Shown piece by piece: positions 34,852 through 47,219 of a stretch of 64,000 nt of DNA. A program made the translations under genes and the position numbers. The notes under the pieces were generated by a model that saw only the letters and a list, made by a program, of their open reading frames with translations, was not told the DNA's origin and did no database searches. Position 1 is the first letter of the stretch. Each line of letters starts with the position of its first letter. Source of the stretch: Lentinus brumalis (Eukaryota; Basidiomycota; Agaricomycetes; Polyporales; Polyporaceae); assembly GCA_001792895.1 (NCBI GenBank), contig MARA01000004.1, forward strand, positions 2,046,001-2,110,000, given 5' to 3'.

Positions 34852-36048
34852 ATGCACACCAGCGAGTACGACTATCTCTTCAAGCTCCTCCTCATCGGAG
34901 ACTCTGGTGTCGGCAAGGTGAGTCTAATCTGAGGGCGGGGCCTACTGCTGCGGACAGTCCAGGACTTGCTTGCTCACGACGCTCGGTATCCGGTATCTCT
35001 AGTCCTGCTTGCTGCTCCGTTTCGCCGACGACACGTATACCGAGAGCTACATCTCCACCATTGGTGTCGACTTCAAGATCAGGACCATTGAGCTTGAGGG
35101 CAAGACTGTGAAGCTCCAGATTGTGAGTCACCCCGTTCTGGTTGTCCTAGTCGGGTTTAGGAGAGACTCCGCTGCATACACCGGCATTTCGTCGAGTCTG
35201 TCGCTGCGTGAGGTGGCGCTGCTTTGATTTTGCCAGCACCAGGGCGCTGTTGGGCGTGCTCTGGGCGGGTAATCACGGCGTTATCTCCCACCCTACTACC
35301 AAGGATCGGAGCCTGCCCCGGATGGACCAGTTCAATTTGAGCGTGTTGCAACTGAGACTGATTGACGGACTACCTCCTATGTTGTAGTGGGATACCGCAG
35401 GTGAGTCTCCCGTCTTGTATGTGCCGCCCTCCGAAGCATGTCTCACTCTTTGTCCTCAGGTCAAGAACGTTTCCGCACTATCACCTCCTCATACTACCGC
35501 GGCGCACATGGCATCATCGTCGTCTACGACGTTACCGATAACGGTGAGTGTGGAAGGCCGAGGCGAGGCGAGGCGTACTCAGGACGCATGATCAACAGAC
35601 ACTTTCACGAACGTCAAACAATGGCTGCAGGAGATTGACCGTTATGCGTCGGAGGGTGTCAACAAGCTGCTTGTGGGCAACAAGTCCGACCTGACGAGCA
35701 AGAAGGTTGTGGAGTACAGCGTCGCCAAGGTACGTAAGCGCACGCATACCCAAGGATCCCATGGATGCTCAGCGATTGCTCTGTACAGGAATTCGCGGAC
35801 CAGCTCGCCATCCCCTTCCTTGAGACGTCTGCGAAGAACGCGACGAACGTCGAGCAGGCATTCTTGACGATGGCAAAGCAGATCAAGGACCGGTACGTCG
35901 GGCTAGACCCTCTGCATTCGTATCCCTCCGTGCTGACGACGGGGACTCTAGGATGGGCTCTACGACGACCGCAGCAGGCACCGGCAAGTCATCAACGATT
36001 ACGCCAGGCCAGACTGTCCAGCAGCAGCAAGCCGGTGGATGCTGCTAA
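34852..36048 (+). CDS. YPT1: Rab GTPase YPT1 (Rab1)
   Basis: YPT1/Rab1 controls ER-to-Golgi transport and autophagy. The protein of about 204 residues has all G motifs: GDSGVGKS (G1), effector loop [23 protein letters not shown] (G3), NKSDL (G4) and ETSAK (G5). It ends with the CC double-geranylgeranyl signal (QQQQAGGCC). The N-terminus [18 protein letters not shown] is nearly the Rab1 consensus. Switch II is split: WDTAG lies in a 13-nt exon (35388-35400). The upstream intron is 265 nt (35123-35387), far longer than the neighbours; the next intron is 59 nt. The stop is TAA at 36046-36048. Confidence 0.95.
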
Positions 36049-36413
36049 ACGGCTCGCTGGTTCGCACCGTGTCATGCTACCGCTTGCACTTTGACAGCAA
36101 GTGGGACTGTTGAGCAAGCTGGAGCCCGGGGAGGATGATACAGGAATCGGTTCTCGTTCATCGTATAATCTATGCTTACAGCCTTGTTGTTGGACTCGTC
36201 TCGTTCGTTTCATTTCCGCTTGTTCTGACGTCTGTCCGGGAGTGGTGCCCTATTCCTCGACTTCTCTCCCAGGTACAGTTCGTTGTACCTGTTACGATAC
36301 ACCACTACGAGGAGGGAGTAATGATCATGCCGTGGTGTTTTCTCCATCATTTTGAGGCGTGGAGGTAAGGATGCAATTGCGAGACAAACGACGTCAGATC
36401 AATCACATTGCTG
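36049..36413. other. Convergent intergenic spacer
   Basis: The 365 bases lie between the YPT1 stop and the cyclin-L stop and presumably hold both 3' UTRs. No gene evident. Confidence 0.6.
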
Positions 36414-37512
36414 CTAGCTACGGGGAGCGATAGGCTGGTGATCGTCTAGCCACGCCCGAACGGCTTTCTTGGATACTAGACCCAGGACGCGAGCTTGATC
36501 TTGAGGGCTGCGTTCGCGGTACAGTCTCATGATATAGCCAGCGACACTCCAAACGTCTTCCCAGTCGGCGTCGAAGAGCTCCCACCAACAGCTGTCGGGG
36601 GAAGACGGGAGAGCGATGCCCAGATGTCGCGTGGCCAGCAAGATGGCGGCGCTGACAATCGTGGGGACCGCATACAAGGCGTACACAGGCGTTTGCAACC
36701 TGTTGAGACCACAAGAGCCAGAGCCGGAGCCGGAAAGAAAAGCGTCAACGTGAACGAGAGTCCTGAGAACAGAACTGGAGAGATACTCGCGCGTCATTGA
36801 GGTAGCCCCAGGCCCGGGAGGAGACGTCTTCGCGCTCGGTGAGGCCGAGGAGGCGGAGGTAGTTGACGAGCGTGCCGTAGGGGAGCACGACGTTCACGTT
36901 GAAGCCGAGGCGCTTGAGGATCTGCATTTCGGCGACGACAAGCGCGTCTTTGAGGTCGTAGAAGGTGCTGCCGAAGTAGGACATGGGCACGTATTTGAAG
37001 TCGTGTGTGACCGTTCTAGGGAGTGAGGTGGAGGTCGATGCGACGGGCGCGGGGGGTGCTTGAGTTTGTGCGCGGCGCGCTGGAGGAGGAGGTCGTAGAC
37101 GTTGATGAGGTCGCGCATCCGGATGGGGCATTCTTCCAGCTTGGAGGCTAGATACAGTGCACCCATGCCCACGTCCTGAGAGTAGGAGGTGTTGAGCAGT
37201 GTGTTGACGGGGGTTAGTCACGGAACACGCACCCCGATGCCGAACTGCTTCATGGAGGTCACATACCAGAACCTCTGGAAGAGGATCTGTGCCGTGGCGA
37301 CGGCCACTTGTTTTCTGCCCGTGCACTCGTCAAAAAAAGAGCTGGCATATACGGAGGAGAACTCACTGTCGTAGAAGCACGCCTGCTTCGTGAATTAACT
37401 TACACCCGTACGCGCGAAGGTCCAACTCAAGGTCTTCGGGGATGCCATCTGCACGAGATGGAGTATTCCTGATCTGTGCAAGGGATGCTAATGGATACAA
37501 TGCAGTCGACAT
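36414..37512 (-). CDS. Cyclin L-like transcription/splicing cyclin
   Basis: L-type cyclins partner CDK11-class kinases and couple transcription to pre-mRNA splicing. The protein starts MSTALYPLASLAQIRNTPSR and then ADGIPEDLELDLRAYGCKLI, the family's entry to the first cyclin box. This continues AVATAQILFQRFWYVTSMKQ, then DVGMGALYLASKLEECPIRM. The central region has YVPMSYFGSTFYDLKDALVV, EMQILKRLGFNVNVVLPY and NYLRLLGLTERED. The second cyclin fold has TPVYALYAVPTIVSAAILLA and WELFDADWEDVWSVAGYI. It ends HQPIAPRS, without the RS-rich tail of animal cyclin L. Start chosen at ATG 37512 because it flows into the conserved DGIPEDLE motif. It diverges from the SR-protein gene. Confidence 0.85.
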
Positions 37513-37994
37513 GCGGTCTTCAGAGGAAGCTCAGGTAGGATGGCAGGCGGAGCAGCAGCGCTAGCCTCAGGAAGATGTTAGGGAGCTGATCACAGTCGAG
37601 AGGCGAGAGCGACACCGAAACCGGAAGTCGAGACGCCCGTGCCTCGAAGTTGAACCGCCACGTGCCAGGTTCAACTCCCTTTGACCCAAACTCGCCGTCG
37701 AGTGCTTTTTGTCCGCTGCCGCCCCTGGTAGCCTCTTGATACGTACCTGCGACTTGTCGGATCGTGGGCTGCCTTGGAGAGACAAGCTACTGCTGTTGGT
37801 TGCCCTACGATGTCGCACCTACCACTGAAACCTGACTTCGACTACCCCCGCGCTACCCTTCCGACCCAAGACACTATCCTCGCGGCCCTCCCCTCCCGCC
37901 TCTCGCGCATCCTCTAACCCCAGAGCGGTATCCCCCACGAGAAAGACATGCATATCCGCCGCGCTCGCCGCCGAGGTCCAGGGCTCCGCCGCCC
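37513..37994. other. Divergent promoter of cyclin L and SR-protein genes
   Basis: The 482 bases form a shared promoter for two genes plausibly linked to splicing. No TATA box is obvious. A B-box-like GGTTCAACTCC near 37668 was checked as a possible tRNA but has no matching stems. Confidence 0.55.
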
Positions 37995-39974
37995 ATGGAC
38001 TCGTACGTGCCCGCAAGACCGCCGGTCGACCCATACCGGTCGCGCCCGCCGCCCCCAGAGTACGTTGCAGGACCTTATGATGCTCGCGAGGATGATCGGT
38101 ATATGGGTGACTGGGACAGACGCGAAGACTACAGGGTAAGACCTAGGGACGATTGGGCACGGGACAGAGTCAGAGAGCGGGACAGTGATCGGACCAGAGA
38201 GCGGACCAGAGAGCGGGTGTGGGAGGAGGGCGAGCGGAGGAGTCATGACGGAGAACGAGGGGAAAGGAGAGACACGGTGCGCCCAAGGGAGGAGGATAGA
38301 GAGCGGAGACCAGAGTGGGGACGTCGAGATGTGGACAGAGAGCGGCAAGAGAGAGAATGGGCACGCCTACGCGAGGAGAGAGAGAGGCAGGAGCAAGCAT
38401 GGGCCGACAGGCGGTATGTGCGGGACAGGCCGCGTGACCTCGAACCCGAACGAAAGTGGGTGCCCCGTATATCGCGGTCGCCTCCGCGCAGGATGGGTAA
38501 GTCGTCGCTGCTCGGCATTGTATGTGCTAACTGACGAGTGGCTCCGTCCAAAGCACCGGAACAGTCGTCGCACCCGCCTAGCAGGACACGCACACCCTCG
38601 CCGCCGAGGCATCGCGCTACTCCAGCTCCAAAGGTCGGTGCCAGTCGCGTGGCTTCCCCGTACAGGGTCGAGAGGTCGCGTCCTATCCGTACACAATCAC
38701 GGTCAAAATCGCGGTCTCCAGTGGGCGAGGTAAGGTTGGGAAACCACTCAATCTCAGTTTCGCGACACTCTGCTCGACCTCGCCGTGACCCTTCACCTCG
38801 GGAGAATGACTACAGGAAAGTCCTGCCTCGCCGCAGCCGCAGTCCACCGCCAAGGAGCGTACGGCGGGATTCTAGCAGAGCGAGTCGTGCAGGGCCTTCC
38901 GATTACAGAGGGCGTGATCGACGCTCACCACCGCGCCGTCGCTCTTATTCGCCAGTTTCTCCGCCACGAAAAAGGACTCCTCTGAGGACTCCTCCCCGAC
39001 CTGCAAGACGGCGTACACCCTCCCCTCCGAGCCGCTCTCGCAGTCGTTCTCCCACTCACACCCCTCCGCCTAAGAGACATGTCTTGCCGCCGCTCAGATC
39101 ACCGACGCGGCCTCCGCCTCCGCCTCCGCCTACTGGACCTCGCATTCGCGCTCTTCCTCCACAGCAGCCTCAGACCCAGCCTCCTGATGCGGACGGCGAC
39201 ATCTCCATGCAAGATTTGCCATCTGCTGACCGTGCGCCTTCGCCTGCTCCCATAACCGAATTCGTGTCTCCTTCAAGACGTACGCCAAGCCCTGCACCAG
39301 CCTCCGCCCCAGCCCCTGCACCCATATCTGCGGCTGCATCAGTGTCCCCGCAGCAGCTTGCGTCGACGGTGCCTAATTCACCCCCTACCAGGACAACCGC
39401 GGTGCCTTCCTTGCCTCCTAAGCCGGATCTAGAGCCTGAGCGAAGACCTGCACATCCCCGACGCCGTTCGCGTTCGCCTCCTACTGGTCCCCGGCATCAT
39501 GTGCCAACGCCGTCGAACAGAAGCCCGGCTCAGGGTCCTCATGGTGGTCCCAATTTGCCACCAAGGCCTGACTGGAATCGTCGAAGCACGGCGCACGGAG
39601 GTGCAAGGGCAGCGGAACCTCTTGTACCAGCTGCAGCTCCGGAGCCCGCAGGCTTCCAGCCCGTCATTCCCCCGTACCAGCCAAAGCAGAGCGTCACAGC
39701 CGGTATCGAGGCCGAGGTACGTCCCAAGACATGTCGGCCTTCTTGTTGCATAATCTGACGTGCTGCGTTCTAGCTTGCGCGACTACGTTCCCACCGGATG
39801 CACGTAGAACACGAGTACGTGACGATTGCGAAGGAGACGCGAAAGGCGATGTACGACCTCTTCGCGGCGGATTGCGAGCTGCAGCTCGCGAGGGAGCGGT
39901 GCAAGTTCACGGGCCCGCTGTTCCAGAAGGCGAAGGAGGGCACGGCCGGGATAGACTTCATCCACGGCTCGTGA
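37995..39974 (+). CDS. Arginine/serine-rich SR-like nuclear protein
   Basis: Likely an RNA-processing factor. The first exon (37995 to about 38496) starts MDSYVPARPPVDPYRSRPPP and becomes an RE/RD/ER-rich charged stretch. The second long exon has many SP/RS/SR dipeptides (SRTRTPSPPRHR, SRSKSRSPVGEV, RRSYSPVSPPRKR, PSRSRSRSPTHTPPP) and then Pro/Ala-rich disorder. The last exon is a compact helical domain: ELARLRSHRMHVEHEYVTIA then KAMYDLFAADCELQLARERC and FTGPLFQKAKEG. I do not recognise that C-terminal domain, and no RRM is visible. Total is about 610 residues. The stop is TGA at 39972-39974. Confidence 0.75.
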
Positions 39975-40169
39975 GCATAGCTCCTGGTTTGAGCCTGTCC
40001 GAATCCGATTTCTTGCTATTTGCTCTGAGTACGCCGCCCTCTCGCTGTCCGCTAATGATACGGGACGATGTAGTGCATCACGATTATAATGTTACATACA
40101 GATATCTGTGACTCGCATGCGGGAGACCATGTCCGATAGATTGGTTGTGTGTTCGAACGACGAGGGAGC

Positions 40170-40658
40170 TCACGTCTTGGGCAGCCGCCTGCACTCGATG
40201 TGCGTCCCTCTCGGGTCCATAGGCAGCGCACAGAAGAAACCTTGGTCCTGTTCCCCAGTCTTGATGCATGTGATTTAAACGACGCAGTCATACGACGCAC
40301 CTGCATGGCTTGGAAGAGCCGCGTCGAATGCATTTGCATCTGTAGACCGATGCGTAGGGGCTAAGGACGGAGCGTGGCATGAACGGGATGACTGGGGACG
40401 CACCATGATGCACTTCCGGCCCTTCTCCTTTCCTTCTCTGCACAACTCAGACTGCGGGGCATCCCGCTCACTGTCCAACGTGTAGGTCGAGTTCGGGTCC
40501 TCCTGCAATTGCACCCGAGGGCGTAAGTCTCGTTGAGGGACGACCGGAGGGCGACGCACCGCGATGAAGTCCTTCAACACCTTCTCCGGAGATTGTGATG
40601 ATCCTTCGCTTTGCGAGGTCTGGGAAACCTTTCCCTGAAGTTTCTGAGCGAGAGACAT
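40170..40658 (-). CDS. Small unknown protein (about 107 residues), four exons
   Basis: I do not recognise this gene. Exon 1 from ATG 40658 encodes MSLAQKLQGKVSQTSQSEGS and PEKVLKDFIA. Exon 2 encodes EDPNSTYTLDSERDAPQSEL, then a basic patch KGRKCIM. Exon 3 encodes MQMHSTRLFQAMQ. Exon 4 encodes TGEQDQGFFCALPMDPRGTH and IECRRLPKT with TGA at 40170-40172. Every junction has GT-AG ends and preserves frame, and the polypeptide is charged, soluble and non-repetitive. That is why I call it despite the lack of a family. It contains three cysteines, and no TM segment or signal peptide. Confidence 0.55.
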
Positions 40659-40938
40659 AGTAGCAGCAGTGGGTTGAGTGCAATGAGTAGTCGAACATGT
40701 GTCGGGCGCCCATATCACTGGCAGAAGCCAATGACGTCACTCAGTACTCCTCCTGCCATGCTTCCTCTGGCGAAGTCGGTGACAGAAGTGGTATACAACA
40801 TTGATGGCGCGGATGCTACATTTTGTCTTATCTATACTGTTTTCGCCGACGGTGCACGCTTGAGCTGTTGAAAGCCTCGGGCGCGTTCTCAAGCCTACAC
40901 GACAGTATCTACTGAGCGTCGGTCGCTTTTTCGCCGCT

Positions 40939-42641
<1,703 letters not shown>

Positions 42642-43060
42642 CGATGGTGGTGGCGGAGACAGAGAGAGGCGCGGTGGGGAGCAGGCTGCGAGAGGCCGTC
42701 ACACGAGGAAGATTTTCTTTGTGGCTGAGGAGAGGACTGAGCCAAGGCTGAGCAATGACTCCCACCAGCTGGGCTGTCTGCAGTCCGCCGGATGTGTCTT
42801 ATTACATCGGTGTGGGCTTCCGCTCGCTCCGTCTTCCGCTCTTCTTCGCGATTGACTAGATCTGACTCGCCTGTTTGCCGCACATCCCAACAAGCCAATC
42901 CTCTTCTCATGATGTGAGCGTAAGCTATGGGCGGGCTTTGTCAACGCATCGACGAGCGCATGATGGCGAGGAGGCAATCATGCAGTCCGGTCAATCAAGG
43001 TTTTCAGGGCGCAGAGAAGAAACCAGTCTCGTGCGAACGCCAGTGCTACGGAGGAAGTGT

Positions 43061-43246
43061 TCATCGGCCCACCAGTCCGTTACTACCATGAGATGTACTT
43101 ATGCCAGGTTCTCCCGTTGCGATCCTTTGACGGCGGAGGAAGTGCTGTGTAACCACGGCAAGTCCTTCTTCAAGTTTTGTTCTAAGCTGGTCCCGAAGCG
43201 TATGCAGCTCACGTAGCCATTGCATTCTAGATAGCATCTGTTGCAT
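43061..43246 (-). CDS. Doubtful small coiled-coil ORF
   Basis: ATG at 43246 opens a 61-residue frame: MQQMLSRMQWLRELHTLRDQ, then RTKLEEGLAVVTQHFLRRQ, ending GLVGR. The heptad-like Leu spacing is protein-like, and it could be the last exon of a small gene or a decayed one. There is no homology I can name and no upstream exon I can join. Treat as a candidate only. Confidence 0.25.
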   Translation of the reverse strand: MQQMLSRMQWLRELHTLRDQLRTKLEEGLAVVTQHFLRRQRIATGEPGISTSHGSNGLVGR

Positions 43247-43790
43247 AGGCTTTCAACGTCACAGATCGAGACAATGGTGAAGGGTAAGTAGTGCGTTGCG
43301 AAGCAGCAGGTACTCGGGACGATCATGAAGAACAAGGCTCATCAGCCCATCATCTGCCGGTGGTCAGAGGGTGTCTGTTTCTCAAACGCTGCTCTCACAT
43401 GTGCACACGGGATGGACTTCGAGAACATGAAGTACTTGGGTCGCGGTATGTGTTGGGTTTCTATGTTGCTCACATGAGTTGATTTTGATATTCACAGTGC
43501 TCGTTCGCCGTATGGCCGAAAAGCCATTCATGAGAAGGACTTCCTATGCTCGGGATTGCTCGGTGCCCTGCACCTTCGCCGGTTCCGAGAGGCTATTGCC
43601 TGCCCATTCATGACGGCGTCCTTCTGTTCGTCGAGGCCATGCGCCCATGCTGCTTCTCCACGGACCGCGAGGGACCGTAGCGACCCATCTCCGCGTTCTT
43701 CCAGGCACAATGACGACGACGGAGAGACCCACCCCGAGGAGCATCCGAGTCCGATGATACAAGGCGGACCGTGACGGTCGTCGGAAATCC

Positions 43791-43798
43791 TACATAAA
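43791..43798 (+). promoter_or_regulatory. TATA-like element of the GH43 gene
   Basis: The AT-rich octamer tacataaa lies 44-51 bases upstream of the GH43 ATG. Placement suits an inducible secreted-enzyme promoter; it is not verified. Confidence 0.35.
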
Positions 43799-43841
43799 GC
43801 CAGGCGTGTTGAAGCATATCAGAGGCCGAACCTCGGTTACC

Positions 43842-46059
43842 ATGTTCTCGTCTCTGTCTCTTCTCCTCGGCGCGCTCGCTGCTATTACCGCGGTCCGTGG
43901 CCAGTCGGTCATTGTGCCCGGTGCCCACTGGACCGACACCAGCGGGAACGCCATTCAAGCTCATGGTGCGGGTATCTTCAAGGTACATCCGTCGCGGTTG
44001 CTTCACGTTATGGATACACTTTGAGGATTTTCCTCAGGTTGGCAGTACCTTCTACTGGGTCGGAGAAGACAAGTCGCACAATAGTGCCCTGTTCAAGGCA
44101 GTCTCTTGCTACTCGGTATGTCACATTCTGCTCGCGGCGAGCCGTTCACTAAGATGTGGTCAGTCTACCGACTTAGTAACCTGGGCGCGCCAAAACGATG
44201 CTTTGACACCTGTAGCGAACACAATGATCTCCACCAACAATATCGTGGAGCGGCCGAAGGGTGAGTGAGGATAGGCAGCGGTGTCTTCTTCAGACCGTCT
44301 GACCCTGTGCAAGTGATCTTCAACAGCAAGGTACGCAACACAATCGATGCAGAACATTTCGCCGGCTCCCTCATATACTGAATTATTGTCTCCACCAGAA
44401 TCAAGAGTATGTCATGTGGTTCCATTCAGACTCCTCCAAGTAAGTTCGGAACACCCGATTATGAGCACGCGACTTCCGCGCACGGCTGACGTTCTCGACC
44501 TTCGTAGCTATGGCGCGGCCCAGGTCGGCGTAGCTACGGCGAAGTCTCCATGCGGTCCGTACACGTACAAGAGCAGCTTCAAGCCTCTGGGCGCCGATTC
44601 GCGCGACGAAGGCTTGTTCCAGGATGGTACGTAACCGAGTCATTACATCGCTTCGCTTCTTGGAGGATGCGCTTCTCATGCATCCTGGCAGACGACGGTA
44701 CGTCTGACAAGGTGTCGCTCCGAGAGCGGACGTCAGCTCAGTTGCGAGGGACGGAACAGGCACCGCGTACCTCCTCTATGCGTCTGACAACAATCAAAAC
44801 TTCAAGATCACCCATCTGGATGCCAACTACTACAATGTGACTACCACGGCGAGCCAACTGAATGGTGAGCATGCAAGGGTCACTGCAGGCTGGAATGGTC
44901 CCCATTGATGTGGCGCCAGGCGCGACGCTCGAGGCTCCTGGAATTGTCAAGCGTAATGGCGTATGCAATGCGCCTTATCCTCTGGTACCAATGCAGCTAA
45001 CGTTTTGCAGGTATACTGGCTCTTCGCATCTCACACGAGCGGTTGGGCTCCAAACCCGAACAAGGCCTTCCATGCGACCGTATGTCATCCCATCCTGACC
45101 GTCAAGCTACCTGGATAGACATTGACCACGTTTACGTGTCAGTCGCTGTCCGGCCCATGGTCCTCGGAGGCCGACATCGCGACGCAGAGCGTGCGGACCT
45201 GGTACTCGCAGAACGCGTACGACCTCCCGCTCGGGTCGAACGCCATCTACATGGGTGACCGATGGCGGTCGGACCTTCTGGGCTCGAGCACGTACATTTG
45301 GTACCCACTTGACTTCTCTAGTGGCTCTCCCCAGCTCATCCATGCCGATGTGTGGAGCGTCAACGTCGCTGCGGGTGAGTATGATCCTCTGACCCTGGAT
45401 GTACGGCACGTTACGAGTTGTCGTACGAGGCTGTGCCGTACCACCACGGCCATGTTGTACTGCGGAGACTGCGTGCTGACGTGCTTGACTGAATAGGAAC
45501 TTGGTCAGTAGCATCTGGAACGACGTACGAGGCCGAGAAGGGAACACGGAGCGGGTCTTCTACCCTCCTTTCTAGCTCGTCCTTCTCTGGAGGCCAAGCT
45601 GTTGGATACCTCGGTGAGCGCCACGCGTGGGCTGTTCTGCGTAAAACCGCAGGCTCATCGGCATTGCAGGCAACGGAGGCAGCGTCTCAATCACTGTGCA
45701 GGGACGAGGCGCTGCACAATGGGTCGCCCTCTACTTCGCAAACGGAGACTCAACCTGGAGGAACACCACTGTCAGGTGCGCCAATTGGCATCCACGTAAT
45801 TCAGTCGAACCCTAACAATGATCTCTTCCCAGTGTCAACGGCGGCTCTCCCGTCTCTGTCGACCAACCCAGCACCGGTGGTGGAAATGTTGTCATTAGTG
45901 TCCCAGTGAAACTGAACCTCAACTCCGGCTCGAACACAATCACCTTCAGCGCCGGCCAGAGCAGTAAGCACGCCATCCCACAATCTCCTCACCATACCAT
46001 AAATACTGAGCCGCTTCCCAGACTACGCTGCGGACCTTGACAAGATCATCGTCTACTGA
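43842..46059 (+). CDS. Secreted GH43 exo-beta-1,3-galactanase with C-terminal CBM35
   Basis: It is expected to release galactose from beta-1,3-galactan backbones of arabinogalactan proteins outside the cell. The protein of about 445 residues begins with a signal peptide (MFSSLSLLLGALAAITAVRG). The five-blade GH43 domain carries AHGAGIFKVGSTFYWVGED, NNIVERPKVIF, EYVMWFHSDSSNYGAAQVGV, ATLEAPGIVKRNGVYWLFAS, YSQNAYDLPLGSNAIYMGD and IHADVWSVNVAAG. A CBM35-like beta-sandwich follows: YEAEKGTRSGSS, GGQAVGYLGNGGSVSITV and SGSNTITFSAGQSNYAADLD, ending KIIVY. This closely parallels the characterised white-rot GH43 galactanase with CBM35. One internal exon is 6 nt (44692-44697) and completes FQDDDGTAYLLY. 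About a dozen introns. Confidence 0.92.
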
Positions 46060-46652
46060 GCCCGCTTCCCTACTTATCTCCCGTACGCTGTCCCCAAGCC
46101 CGACGCACGCACTCTCTGCGCTGAATGCAAGCTTCAAAGTGGACGCGCTCCACCCGTGTGCTGCTGCCAAAGCCCCCGTACGCTTAAACTGCCCAGATGT
46201 TCCTGATTTTCGCATGCTCGCGCCCGTGCGCTCCCACTGTTTCTCTCGTGCAGTTCTGAATCTCCCGAAGATCTGTCGTGCGCGTCAGGTGTCGCCGGTT
46301 GCCTGCTCTCCCGCGCGTCCTGGCGATTGCTACCTGGCACCTGGCTGGCGTGGCTGGGGACCGTCAAAACGTTGTCGCCACCAACGCATGCGCATGTCCG
46401 AGCTTGTCAGTCCGATGACCACCGGCTGGACGATGTTTGACCGGCCCCGCTCTCGCACACTTTTCGAAGCTGGTGGTGTTGCTATATGGACATACACCGT
46501 GCGATCAGGGCACCCAAGCTACACCGTGACAACATGCATGACCGGTTCAACTTGCTGACCCCCAAGCTGCAGCCTGCCGCGCCGAATTTCGGCAGCTGCA
46601 GCTGCAGCTTTCAGCGCAAACGTTACTTGCATTCGGAACCTTGACCGTCGAC

Positions 46653-46673
46653 GTCGAACGTCGAACGTCGAAC
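46653..46673. repeat. Tandem heptamer gtcgaac x3
   Basis: Three perfect consecutive copies of the 7-mer gtcgaac, preceded by a partial copy (gtcgac). It lies in the left flank of the transposase-like locus. Confidence 0.8.
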
Positions 46674-46824
46674 TCTGAACTGCTTCTGAACGAAATGTTG
46701 CAGTCAGCTGGGTGGCGATTGCTCGCCGAGCGAAGTTCCGTCGGGCAGTCGCCGGAAGTCTGCAACGGGTGTAATCAGGATGTGAATGTTCGCAGCGGGG
46801 GCCGCTGACCGGCGACGCAACATC

Positions 46825-46848
46825 GCCATGGCCGACCACGGCCATGGC
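46825..46848. repeat. Perfect 10-bp hairpin
   Basis: The arm gccatggccg (46825-46834) pairs perfectly with cggccatggc (46839-46848) across a 4-base loop, acca. Each arm contains an NcoI-type palindrome. Function unknown; it lies on the left side of the transposase-like locus. Confidence 0.8.
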
Positions 46849-46921
46849 GGGCGTGACATGGGCATCGTGACTCGTCAACGAAGAATAACTGGAAGCTCCG
46901 CCACTCCGAGGGTGGACCAGT

Positions 46922-46950
46922 AGTGGTCGGATCTGGTCCCCCAGACCACT
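46922..46950. repeat. Nested inverted repeat
   Basis: agtggtc (46922-46928) pairs with gaccact (46944-46950), enclosing an inner 4-bp stem ctgg/ccag (46933-46936 with 46941-46944; the inner stem overlaps the outer by one base). A further gaccac follows at 46954-46959. Confidence 0.65.
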
Positions 46951-47219
46951 TGAGACCACATAGACCCTAACCCAGCACCAGGGAATAGACGCCCGACCAC
47001 TTGGACCTACGTGACACATGTACAGCCTCTGGCGTCTAAAAGAACTGGGGCGAGAGAAGGGCTGCGAGGCATATTTGCTGGCGTGCTTCTGCACGCTGTT
47101 CATGTAGCTAGAAGTCCAAGATTATACAGCATGTATTGGTAGCAATATGAGGTTGTATGATACAAGCGACGCGTTGTACGACAAGAAGCATCAAGACATG
47201 TCCACCACTCCAGTCCATA

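Larger units (their letters stand above)
42642..43841. other. Intergenic region, 1.2 kb, with weak coding hints
   Basis: It separates divergent PDX1 and GH43. Two weak hints exist. One is a minus-strand 61-codon frame (43061-43246), listed separately. The other is a plus-strand pair of open segments (about 43326-43445 and 43499-43613) containing MKNKAHQPIICRWSEG and GMDFENMKYLGR. Neither has a family match, and they overlap no conserved splicing pattern I can prove. Confidence 0.4.
46060..47219. other. Gene-free flank with hairpins and a tandem heptamer
   Basis: The 1.16 kb lies between the GH43 stop and the transposase-like gene's stop. It is rich in inverted repeats (listed separately). 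A 195-codon minus-strand frame (46519-47103) overlaps these repeats and looks fortuitous. Confidence 0.5.

Noticed and set aside
35123..35387. snoRNA inside the long YPT1 intron
   Set aside because: No box C (RUGAUGA) and box D (CUGA) pair in the right order; no closing terminal stem.
37660..37690. tRNA-like B box (GGTTCAACTCC)
   Set aside because: No complementary acceptor or T stems and no A box at the right distance; it lies in the cyclin L/SR divergent promoter.
46519..47103. 195-codon minus-strand frame in the left flank of the transposase-like locus
   Set aside because: It runs through hairpins and tandem heptamers and shows no protein-like pattern.
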